In this document: positions 19,463-26,689 of the stretch, piece after piece | Layout: the number at the start of each line of letters is the position of its first letter | Position numbering within the stretch: the stretch's first letter is position 1 | IMG/VR virus record: IMGVR_UViG_3300047550_006685 | Coordinates: 1 to 27,944 of that record | Length of the DNA: 27,944 bases | Strand: one strand, 5' to 3' | DNA from: a virus | Notes under the pieces: generated by a model | What the model was told of the DNA's origin: nothing | The model's database searches: none | What the model saw: the letters and a program-made list of their open reading frames with translations, nothing else | Translations under genes and position numbers: made by a program

Positions 19463-19899
19463 TGCAGACATTTTTGCCTTATGCAGACTTCAAAAAATCT
19501 GTTGAAGTTTTGGACTATAAAAGACTTGGAAAACAACGAGTAGAAACTTTCCAGGTTCTTAATATCCTTCTTGGTAGAACGGACACAAAAGGATGGGTAA
19601 ACCATCCTGTAACCGTAATGTGGAGAGGATATGAGTCAGCTCTTCAAAAATACCAAAACTATACCATTGCAGAATGGATTAAAAGAGGATATAAAAACAA
19701 CATGACGTTTGAAAATATACTGCTTGAGGTAAAAATGCCACCATGGTTTGGTGACGAACGACTCCATAAATCGCACAGATCAAACCTACTAAGAAAAGAT
19801 TGGGAGTATTACTCTCCATTTTTTAACGAAGATCCAACTCTGCCTTATTTTTGGCCAATTCAATCTGATAACACAGAAAAAGAAGTTGCTATTTCCTGA
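19462..19899 (+). CDS. MSMEG_6728/Pyr_excise-like protein
   Basis: The 145-residue sequence matches what I recall of the MSMEG_6728 family, common in actinobacteria and related to pyrimidine-dimer DNA glycosylase-type proteins (Pyr_excise). The pattern is LPYADFKKSVEVLDYKRLGKQR, NHPVTVMWRGYE, PPWFGDERLHKSHRSNLLRKD, and a final PYFWP. Biochemical activity in this subfamily is not something I can confirm; DNA repair is suggested by the family name. It is translationally coupled to the nuclease upstream. The last codons overlap the -35 of the next promoter. Confidence 0.75.
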   Translation: MQTFLPYADFKKSVEVLDYKRLGKQRVETFQVLNILLGRTDTKGWVNHPVTVMWRGYESALQKYQNYTIAEWIKRGYKNNMTFENILLEVKMPPWFGDERLHKSHRSNLLRKDWEYYSPFFNEDPTLPYFWPIQSDNTEKEVAIS

Positions 19900-19914
19900 C
19901 ATATCCTATATAAT
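19886..19914 (+). promoter_or_regulatory. Sigma-70-like promoter for the 63-aa gene
   Basis: TTGCTA at 19886-19891, a 17-base spacer and TATAAT at 19909-19914. Transcription would start about 35 bases before ATG 19954, which has a GAAAAGGA ribosome binding site. Confidence 0.65.
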
Positions 19915-19953
19915 TGATTTTCATAATCAAATCAAACATAGAAAAGGAATAAT

Positions 19954-20145
19954 ATGTCAGAGAACAAGTTGAATTACTTTGTGGTTGAAGAAAAGATTCT
20001 GGTTAAGGCCAGAAATAAGCAAGAAGCAGAAAAGCTTGCTGCTGGCCGCAAGGGAGTTTCCGGTGAGGTTCTTTTTAGATCAACCGATATTGAAAGAATC
20101 TCTTCTGTCCAAGCGCATAAGCGCCTTAACCAACTAAGCGCTTAA
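19954..20145 (+). CDS. Small hypothetical protein (63 aa), single-gene unit
   Basis: ATG 19954 has a good AAGGA site and its own promoter. The product is charged and helical (KILVKARNKQEAEKLAAGRKG) and starts with a strand, KLNYFVVEEK, resembling the small protein at 17014. It is followed by a strong hairpin. Its separate control between two operons suggests high or early expression, as for small phage host-takeover proteins, but no function is visible. Confidence 0.6.
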   Translation: MSENKLNYFVVEEKILVKARNKQEAEKLAAGRKGVSGEVLFRSTDIERISSVQAHKRLNQLSA

Positions 20146-20152
20146 TCTTTCT

Positions 20153-20183
20153 GGGGAAAGGTAGTTAATTGCTGCCTTTCCCC
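20153..20183 (+). terminator. Strong hairpin without a U tract
   Basis: A perfect 9-bp stem GGGGAAAGG / CCTTTCCCC (20153-20161 with 20175-20183), extendable by three weaker pairs to a 7-base loop. AATAGGA follows instead of U residues, so it may be a terminator of the U-poor kind, an mRNA-end protector, or a structure in the leader of the next gene. Confidence 0.55.
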
Positions 20184-20196
20184 AATAGGATAAATT

Positions 20197-20898
20197 ATGA
20201 TAATCGCACAAATGGTAGGAAGAAACGAATCAAATCGTTTTCTAGAAACAGTTCTAAGAAGACTAAAAGATCAAGTTGATTTAATAGTTTTTACAGACGA
20301 TTGTTCTGATGACAATACTGTTGAGATAGCTAACAAATATGCAAAAGTATATGTTAATAAATCTCCGCTATTTTCTGTTCATGAAGCTCAGCTAAGATCA
20401 ACTGCCTGGTCCAATTTATCCAATCATGCAAATGAAGGAGACTGGATAATTGCAATAGATTGTGATGAAATGCTGTATAAAGCAGAGGATATTCATGAAA
20501 TTAATATAAGAAAAGTTTTGGATAACTCACCATTTGATGTAGTAAATGTAAGATTTTATCACATGTGGTCGCCAACTCACTATCGAGTTGACAAGCTATG
20601 GGCGCCAAACAATAGCTCTAGAATATTTCGCTTCAAAGAAAATGGAGTATTTCTAGATAAGCGATTAGCTTGTGGTTCAGAACCTACATATGTAATTGAT
20701 GATATGCGAAGAAGAAATTATTGGATGCATTCTGGTCTGATCATGCAACATCTCGGATATATGCTCGATTCTGACAAAAGTTCAAAGTATAATAGATATA
20801 TGAATTTAGATAAAGGTCAATTTCACAATATACATCATATAGAATCAATAATAGATCAAAATCCAACTCTAATTAAATGGGGAAATTTCGGAATATGA
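20197..20898 (+). CDS. Family 2-type glycosyltransferase
   Basis: The N-terminus has the GT-A nucleotide-sugar pattern: MIIAQMVGRNES, VDLIVFTDDCSDDNTVEIA, and IIAIDCDEML, whose D-C-D is the metal-binding DXD. The C-terminal half (RNYWMHSGLIMQHLGY) fits the acceptor region of family 2-like enzymes that have a W-x-H-x(n)-H feature. At 233 residues it is a single soluble domain. ATAGGATAA precedes the ATG. CGG at 20889, near its end, is out of frame. The sugar and acceptor are unknown. Confidence 0.85.
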   Translation: MIIAQMVGRNESNRFLETVLRRLKDQVDLIVFTDDCSDDNTVEIANKYAKVYVNKSPLFSVHEAQLRSTAWSNLSNHANEGDWIIAIDCDEMLYKAEDIHEINIRKVLDNSPFDVVNVRFYHMWSPTHYRVDKLWAPNNSSRIFRFKENGVFLDKRLACGSEPTYVIDDMRRRNYWMHSGLIMQHLGYMLDSDKSSKYNRYMNLDKGQFHNIHHIESIIDQNPTLIKWGNFGI

Positions 20899-21539
20899 AA
20901 ACATATAATGCAACAGACACAATAAAAAAGGTATCATTTCTCTTGGAAAGAGAAGCAAGATTTGCATTCGTTACATACACTCGTTCAGCTATATTTTCTT
21001 TAACCGGAGAACTTACAGGGGAAAAAAAACCCCCAAAAAACTTCACTAGATTAGTTGCAGATAGTCTAAAAAATCAAAGTAATGAGTTTATAAAAGCTGC
21101 AAACAGAGATTTGGTAAAATCAAATTCAGAAAAAATAAAAGAAAATTCCGAAGTAGACATATCTAAATCATATTTTTATGATCCAGGATTTTTAGAATAT
21201 TATATAAATACAAATTATGATGTATTTAAAACATTTGTTTCTTGGTATTTAAAAACTACTCCAGTGGTTGTTGTATCATTTCAAAGTCAACTAAATATCT
21301 CAAAATATTTTTCAAAAGAATCAGTCTATATCAACGCACCTTACAATGATTTCTATTCAAAAATAGATGAGATTACAAATGAGATAGAAAAGCATAAAGA
21401 CAAAACAAATCTATGCGTACTAGACTGCCCCATGCTAAGCACCGCTTTGGCTCAAAGCATATGGGAAAAGGGCTCCATGTCAATATTTGATCTTGGAAGA
21501 ACCTTGACAGTTGCAAAATCTACGCATAGATCTAAATGA
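20895..21539 (+). CDS. Hypothetical protein, possibly GT-D glycosyltransferase-like
   Basis: ATG 20895 overlaps the preceding stop (ATGA) and is preferred to an in-frame ATG at 20877, which lies within the preceding gene and would place a CGG in frame. The 214-residue product has PVVVVSFQSQ, then INAPYNDFYSKIDEI, then CVLDCPMLSTALAQSIWEKG and IFDLGRTL. This order resembles the GT-D type glycosyltransferase fold (SP_1767/DUF1792 type), in which an Asp-Gly/Leu-Gly stretch ends the domain. The match is by memory of the pattern and weak. It lies next to a glycosyltransferase, which fits. Confidence 0.5.
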   Translation: MKTYNATDTIKKVSFLLEREARFAFVTYTRSAIFSLTGELTGEKKPPKNFTRLVADSLKNQSNEFIKAANRDLVKSNSEKIKENSEVDISKSYFYDPGFLEYYINTNYDVFKTFVSWYLKTTPVVVVSFQSQLNISKYFSKESVYINAPYNDFYSKIDEITNEIEKHKDKTNLCVLDCPMLSTALAQSIWEKGSMSIFDLGRTLTVAKSTHRSK

Positions 21540-22192
21540 CTTCTTTATCTGAAAGATCCAAAAATCTCTTAAATACAAGAATAAAAAGCTTGTTATTTGA
21601 AACGGATATGAGCATCTCTGCCATCTCTAGAGAGCTCTGCATTACATACAGTGAGTTAGATAAAGCCCTAAAAAAAATGGGCCTATCGTGGATAAAAGAT
21701 CATAAAAAGAAAATGTCTAAGGGACAAACTCTTTTGACCTGTATAATGAACAGCCTTCTTCCAGGAGAAAAAATTGTTAACGAGTTTCATTTGGGAGAAA
21801 GACTTAAGTTAGATGTTTATTGTCCAAGTTATAGAATTGGTTTAGAGTATCACGGTATTCAACATTTTGAATACAATAAAATGTTCTTTGAATCAAGAGA
21901 AGAATTTTTGGAAGCCCAAAAAAGAGACCAAAGAAAAATTGAGTTATGCAAACAGCAAAATATTTTACTAGTTGTTTTTCGATACAACGACAAACTAACC
22001 GAAGAAGCTGTTTATGATAGACTGTTGACGGCGATAAGAAGTTCAAGCTATACTGTGCCAGAAAAGAAAAAAAGCAGCGTAACAAATAATGCTTTTTATA
22101 AAGAAATGAAAAAGAAAAAATCTGAATACAACAAAAAAATGTACAAAAGACTAAGAGAAAAAAAGAAAAAAAATGGTAGAAACAGTAAATGA
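21536..22192 (+). CDS. Helix-turn-helix plus Vsr-like endonuclease
   Basis: Residues ~25-55 (SISAISRELCITYSELDKALKKMGL) look like a helix-turn-helix for DNA recognition. Residues ~75-160 fit the Vsr/EDxHD-type PD-(D/E)XK nuclease pattern: LKLDVYCPSYRIGLEYHGIQHF, then a RDQRKIELC helix and ILLVVFRYND. The D in LKLDV, E-x-H-G and Q-H are the usual active-site positions. The C-terminus is a Lys/Arg-rich tail of about 45 residues, probably a nonspecific DNA grip. It could be a phage repair nuclease or a free-standing homing-type endonuclease next to the replication genes. The start overlaps the previous stop (ATGA). Confidence 0.75.
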   Translation: MTSLSERSKNLLNTRIKSLLFETDMSISAISRELCITYSELDKALKKMGLSWIKDHKKKMSKGQTLLTCIMNSLLPGEKIVNEFHLGERLKLDVYCPSYRIGLEYHGIQHFEYNKMFFESREEFLEAQKRDQRKIELCKQQNILLVVFRYNDKLTEEAVYDRLLTAIRSSSYTVPEKKKSSVTNNAFYKEMKKKKSEYNKKMYKRLREKKKKNGRNSK

Positions 22193-23642
22193 AGAAAATC
22201 CAAATTACCCATTGGAATATCAGGTATTTGCTCTTGCCCTAAGAAACAAAGGGGCTATTCAATACTTTGATGCAAATCTTCCTGATGATGCAGTTGGTGC
22301 TGTTAGTGGCCATCTAGGTCTTAATGAGTTCTACAAAGCACTCCTTTCCTACCATAGGATTACAAAATTAGATTTTGTCGATCCCATAGCATTTAAAGCT
22401 TGGCTTGAATCCGAAACAGATATACACACTGCTCTTGGCGGAAGCATAGGAGTAGACACAGTCATTGATATCTTGATGTCAATTGAGGTTTCAAACGAAG
22501 AATCAATAACTCAAATACTAAAACATAGATCAAACAAAAAAAAGCAGCTTGACATTCTTCAGGAGCTGCAAATTCTTCTTACACAAAAAGGAGAAAAAAC
22601 GCCCAAAGAAATACTTAGAATAGCAGAAATAACAGCAGAGATTAAAAATCTAGAAAATGATTTAAACTTTAATGTATTAGATAGTGTAGTTACAGCCAAA
22701 GAAATATCTAAAAGAGCAGAATCTTTATTAGAAATACCAAGCTTTTTACCAACTCAATTTAAATCCCTAAATAGAGCAATGGGATATACTGATGATGGTG
22801 GATTTTTTAGAGGTTCAGTTCATGCAATTATTGCGCCATCAGGAAAAGGAAAAAGCACATTTGCAAAATGCCTAATCAATCACTGGGCAGATACCGGATA
22901 TAGGGTTTTGTATGTTAACTTTGAAGAAGCTGTATCTCATTGGGAAAGAGTTTTGATGACTCAAATTATAGAAAAAAACGTTTACGCAGAAGCATCGAAT
23001 TGGTCTAAGCAGGAAAAGCAAGAAAATCTCAGCAAGTTTCAAAACAAACTTGACCAGTGGGGAGATAGATTTATGGTTAGGCATGATCCTGACACTCCGT
23101 ACTTTGAGGATCTTGAAAAATGGCTTAGAAGCATAATGGGGCATAGCGAACTTGTTCCAGATGTAATTGTTATCGACACAATACAGTCAATGTTTACTAG
23201 GTCAACAGGAAAGGGCAAGCCTAGGTGGGGTGAATTCGAAGAGATGATGGTTAGGCTAGAAAAATTAGCCAGAGATATGGACTGTGTGCTTATCATAACA
23301 GCTCAAGAAAATTCAAACAGAATGAAAGAAAGAAGAGAGGTTGTACAGCAATCAGATACCGGAGGCTCTCTTTCTATTCAACAAAAATGCGCCGTAACAA
23401 TTTTTATAACAGAAAAAAAACTTATAAGCGGAGATGACTCTGAAGATGAAAACATAATGCAGCTGCAGATTCCCAAAAATAGAATCACAGGATCAACTTA
23501 CTTATATAATTCTCCACTGGTAAAATACGTTGATCAGCACAAAAAGTATGTTGAGTACGAACCAATCACAAATGAATCATACTCAAAAATATCTAATACA
23601 GAAGATTTACAAGAGCTAATATCTAGCATTACGGTTATTTAA
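22173..23642 (+). CDS. DnaB-like replicative helicase
   Basis: The 489-residue product has a poorly conserved N-terminal region with a helical linker (residues 1-180) and a RecA-like C-terminal motor. Walker A is APSGKGKST at 221-229, Walker B is DVIVIDT at 330-336, a glutamate-bearing stretch is YVNFEEAVSHWERVL, and a sensor-type LIITAQENSN follows. The QSDTGGSLSIQQKC and IPKNRITG motifs match the DnaB/gp4 end. It should unwind DNA at the phage fork together with the primase and DnaE downstream. The ATG lies 20 bases inside the previous gene with only an A-rich leader, so translation may be coupled. Confidence 0.85.
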   Translation: MVETVNEENPNYPLEYQVFALALRNKGAIQYFDANLPDDAVGAVSGHLGLNEFYKALLSYHRITKLDFVDPIAFKAWLESETDIHTALGGSIGVDTVIDILMSIEVSNEESITQILKHRSNKKKQLDILQELQILLTQKGEKTPKEILRIAEITAEIKNLENDLNFNVLDSVVTAKEISKRAESLLEIPSFLPTQFKSLNRAMGYTDDGGFFRGSVHAIIAPSGKGKSTFAKCLINHWADTGYRVLYVNFEEAVSHWERVLMTQIIEKNVYAEASNWSKQEKQENLSKFQNKLDQWGDRFMVRHDPDTPYFEDLEKWLRSIMGHSELVPDVIVIDTIQSMFTRSTGKGKPRWGEFEEMMVRLEKLARDMDCVLIITAQENSNRMKERREVVQQSDTGGSLSIQQKCAVTIFITEKKLISGDDSEDENIMQLQIPKNRITGSTYLYNSPLVKYVDQHKKYVEYEPITNESYSKISNTEDLQELISSITVI

Positions 23643-23650
23643 GGAGTAAA

Positions 23651-24463
23651 ATGATACAGATTACGACTCAACAACTAAAAGATTTTCAGACATGTGCAAG
23701 ACTGTATGATTATAGATATAATCAAAAGCTTCCTGAAACAATTGGAATTAGGGCACTTAATAGCACAAAGTTTGAAAACACAATTAAGGGCATAGCACAC
23801 TATTTTTTCTATAAAAAACAAGCTGGGATCACCCCATCTTACGCATCACTTCTTAACAGATGGGAAAAGCTTTGGTTTCCTAAAGGTTCTTCTTCGCAAG
23901 ATATAATATATGAGCAGCACGAGACCCTTTATGGCAATGCATCCAGCCTTACAACCAAAGCAGCTACAGTTCTTTTAGGTCTCTTCCAAACATTTGGAGA
24001 AATGGACATAATACCTATAGGTATAGATGAAGAGTTTATAGCGCCGATTAATGCAAATATTTCCATAAAAGATAAGTTTGATTTAATTTACTACAAAGAT
24101 GGCAATATATATGTTCTTAAATGGATGTTTAATTACAAGCTAAAGTATCAGCACACCTACGCTCTTGATTTTTCTGTAATGCAGCTAGGCATAAACAATA
24201 AATTTGGTTCAAAAATAAAGAATGTTAAATTAGGATACTTTGATCTTATGGATCAAAAATCTAGCTTCAGTCAGTTTTCAATAGAAAAAGCAGATACAGA
24301 TGCAATTGGATATTGGTGTGATTCGCTGCTTGAAGAAAAAGTTTTTCCCTCCAGAAGAGGTCTTACCTCTTATTGCAAATCTTGCCCTTTCGACAAGCCC
24401 TGTTCAAAATGGACTTCATGGAATAAAAAGGAGAAAACAAATGCCAAAAAAAGAAAAAAATAA
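23651..24463 (+). CDS. Cas4/RecB-like Fe-S protein with altered nuclease site
   Basis: The 270-residue product has the four-Cys pattern of Cas4/AddB-type Fe-S nucleases: C15 near the N-terminus and C242, C245 and C251 near the C-terminus. The nuclease core appears as DKFDLIYYKDGNIYVLKWMF. The first Asp (D144) is present, but where active relatives have the D-x-K pair this protein has K157 and M159. It may thus bind DNA without cutting, or use a shifted site. LDFSVMQLGINNKFG matches the Q-x-x-x-Y-like motif region only loosely. AAGGAG precedes the ATG, and it lies directly after the helicase. A Lys-rich tail ends the protein. Confidence 0.72.
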   Translation: MIQITTQQLKDFQTCARLYDYRYNQKLPETIGIRALNSTKFENTIKGIAHYFFYKKQAGITPSYASLLNRWEKLWFPKGSSSQDIIYEQHETLYGNASSLTTKAATVLLGLFQTFGEMDIIPIGIDEEFIAPINANISIKDKFDLIYYKDGNIYVLKWMFNYKLKYQHTYALDFSVMQLGINNKFGSKIKNVKLGYFDLMDQKSSFSQFSIEKADTDAIGYWCDSLLEEKVFPSRRGLTSYCKSCPFDKPCSKWTSWNKKEKTNAKKRKK

Positions 24464-25133
24464 TATTTTAGATGATATTCTTTCAAATAAAGTTTCTTCT
24501 CACTCTATAAAAGACGAGGACAAAGTTTTAAAACCTCTTATAGATGAAATAAATACAATAGAAAATGAAGGAATTAAATCATTTGTAAGATCTATTTTAT
24601 ATAGAGCAGAAGGCTTCTGGGATATTCCAGCAAGTTTCTCCGGAAAACACCATCCACCGGATGAGAGATCAGTTGGTGGAAATGTTCTTCATACAAAAAG
24701 AGCGGTAAGAGTTGGTGTTGTTTTGGCCGACTCTTATTCTCTTTCCTCTGAAGAAAGAGATTTGATAACGGCAGCCTTGCTACTGCATGATGTTACCAAG
24801 GGAATAAAACCTGAGTCTTCAAGCAAGTATTACTATGATCCAATGCATCCATATACAGCGGGATCTTTTATCAAAAAATGTCAAGAACAAGATAAAAAAT
24901 ATGCCTCAGAATCTCAGTCTTCAACTTTATTTATTAGCGAAGAAGATACACAAACTATCCTGAGACTTATAAGATGTCATCTAGGTCCTTGGTCGCCTGT
25001 TCCAGAAACAAATCCGGTAACATATATGGATATGATAGTTCATTTGGCTGATAGCGTTTCCTCTAAGCTTCATTTAATTGTTGACGGAGACAATATAGTC
25101 AAAGATAGATGGGGTGGAGAAAAAGTTGAGTGA
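24441..25133 (+). CDS. HD-domain phosphohydrolase-like protein
   Basis: ATG 24441 (after AAGGAGA) is preferred; the longer in-frame extension upstream is inside the previous gene. The 230-residue protein has the HD-superfamily metal set in order: the His of NVLHTKRAV, LLLHDVTKG with the HD pair, HP of DPMHPYTAG, H of RCHLGPW and a final Asp in IVHLADS. Such phage proteins may hydrolyse nucleotides or signalling nucleotides; the substrate is not evident. It overlaps the previous gene by 23 bases and sits between a Cas4-like protein and the primase. Confidence 0.77.
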   Translation: MPKKEKNNILDDILSNKVSSHSIKDEDKVLKPLIDEINTIENEGIKSFVRSILYRAEGFWDIPASFSGKHHPPDERSVGGNVLHTKRAVRVGVVLADSYSLSSEERDLITAALLLHDVTKGIKPESSSKYYYDPMHPYTAGSFIKKCQEQDKKYASESQSSTLFISEEDTQTILRLIRCHLGPWSPVPETNPVTYMDMIVHLADSVSSKLHLIVDGDNIVKDRWGGEKVE

Positions 25134-25287
25134 TCACTTGATAAAAAGATTTACACTTCTCAAAAAAATTGAATATTTTATTGAAGAGTCTGTATACTAT
25201 AGAACGCACCATGACGCTATGCATGGTCAAGAAAAAAAAATTCTGATTAAGTCAGAAGAGTCGAGCGGAAAAGTATTTATTAAATGA
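25126..25287 (+). CDS. Small hypothetical protein (53 aa), TTG start
   Basis: The 53-residue reading frame starts at TTG 25126, overlapping the end of the HD gene, and ends in ATGA overlapping the primase start. It fills the only gap between these genes, and its junctions match the style of its neighbours. The product is charged and contains RFTLLKKIEYFIEE and RTHHDAMHGQEKK. GGTGGAG lies upstream. A TTG start is also inferred for the polymerase gene. No known motif. Confidence 0.5.
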   Translation: MSDHLIKRFTLLKKIEYFIEESVYYRTHHDAMHGQEKKILIKSEESSGKVFIK

Positions 25288-26478
25288 AGCTTAGTACTGA
25301 AAATAACTATTTAAATTCTTGGAATTTATATGAGGTTGCCAGATATGTGCCCAATCTCAAAAGAGTTATTAGAGATAAAAACAAATTTATTAAATCTAAT
25401 GAAATACAAAATTATTGTAACAAATACCAAAATATCGGTATATATACTTCCGTATTTGCCTATGATACCGAAGACTTAGAAAAAGCTACTAGATTACGGT
25501 CCCTTATATTTTGATTTAGATCACTCTGATTTTTCTGTTGCACACGCTGAGTGCATAAGATTGTATGAGCATTTGGCTTCTATAATGCCGCAAAGTGCAG
25601 TCTTAGTGTATTTTACTGGAAAAAAAGGATTTCATATAGAGTGTGAACCCGTTACACTTGGGATAAATCCATCAAATGCACTTCCTAAGCTATTCAGATA
25701 TATTGCAACTAATCTTAAATCTAGTTTAAATTTAACATCATTGGACTTTAGCGTATACGACGCTAGGAGAATGTGGAGATTGCCCGGTTCCATTCATCAA
25801 GACACGGGTCTTTATAAAACACTTTTAAATGCCGTAGGTGAACAAAACTTTATATACAAAAATGAATCGGATATAAAAAGTTTTTCTGCAAAAAACAGAC
25901 CAAATGAAGTTGCTGCCCAATCTTTTCAGTATAAATCAAATGAATGGTATAGGTCGCAAGGTTATTCGTTGGAAGAGCATGAAAAAAGAAAAGACAATCC
26001 AATAGATTATTTTAATAAATACGGTTCAAAAGCATTTAAAGAGTTGAAAGAAACAGAAAAAGTTTTTGATAAAAACAATCTTTTATCAAACTGCAAAGCT
26101 ATATCTAGATTAAAGAGTCAAGCTGAAAAAGAAAAGTTTCTAGAGCACGAAGCAAGACTCTTTTTATGCTCAATACTGAGCTACAGTGAAGATAGCATAA
26201 GGTTTTTGCATGATATACTAAGCAACTGTTCTGATTATAATTTTGACAAATCTTCTGCACACATAAACGATTGGATAAAAAGAAGACAACTTGGAATTGG
26301 TGGCAGACCATACACTTGCGATAGGGCTAACGCAGTTGGTGTTGGTTGCGGCGATTGCAATTTAGAAAAAAGAAATAAATGGGAAAAAATTGGAGACAGA
26401 TTTATAGAAACAAATACAAAGTCACCCCCTTCACCAATAAGATATGCCTACAAAACAAAGCAAGAAACAAAGGAGTAA
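25284..26478 (+). CDS. Archaeo-eukaryotic-type primase, +1 frameshift at CGG 25497
   Basis: It should make primers for the phage polymerase. Translation starts at ATG 25284 and meets an in-frame CGG as codon 72; the zero frame ends four codons later (stop 25512-25514). The +1 frame resumes as GPLYFDLD, which is motif I of AEP primases (catalytic D77 and D79), so without the shift there is no active site. Motif II is FTGKKGFH (H117), and motif III is LDFSVYDARRMWRLPGS (D154 with Arg residues). A Cys cluster (C345, C355, C358) near the C-terminus may bind metal. Full length is 397 residues. The neighbours are the helicase, HD protein and DnaE, which fits a replication module. Confidence 0.85.
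25497..25500 (+). other. +1 frameshift site (CGGT) before primase motif I
   Basis: CGG is in frame after TTA. The two frames overlap only from 25480 to 25514. Skipping C gives GGT and the family sequence GPLYFDLD; the Gly before the strand carrying the Asp pair is common in AEP primases. This is the one site with GGT rather than GGA. Confidence 0.86.
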
Positions 26479-26479
26479 T

Positions 26480-26689
26480 ATGTCAAACATAAAAGATCCA
26501 GACGATGTTATAGGAGTTTGTTCCGAATGTCGATCAGATCAACCAATGAGTTATATGTATAAAAATCCATTTGCCCAAGAGGGAAAACCGGTCCCATGCA
26601 AATACTGTGGTGGAGTTGTTATAATTTCTTATAGAGAAAAAAGAGATTCATCTCTAGACTCTTCCGATAGAGAAAGAGGAATAAATTGA
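26480..26689 (+). CDS. Small zinc-ribbon protein (69 aa)
   Basis: Two Cys pairs form a zinc-ribbon-like pattern: CSEC near the N-terminus and CKYC in PVPCKYCGGV. The start at 26480 is chosen for the AAAGGAG site upstream and because it directly follows the primase stop. The stop overlaps the start of the polymerase gene (TTGA). A role as a small nucleic-acid-binding or replication accessory protein is plausible, but only from the context. Confidence 0.65.
   Translation: MSNIKDPDDVIGVCSECRSDQPMSYMYKNPFAQEGKPVPCKYCGGVVIISYREKRDSSLDSSDRERGIN

Noticed and set aside
20877-20894. Upstream ATG 20877 for the gene at 20895, with CGG at 20889 in frame
   Set aside because: This start lies inside the glycosyltransferase gene. 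ATG 20895 gives the ATGA overlap typical of this genome, so the CGG is not part of the gene.
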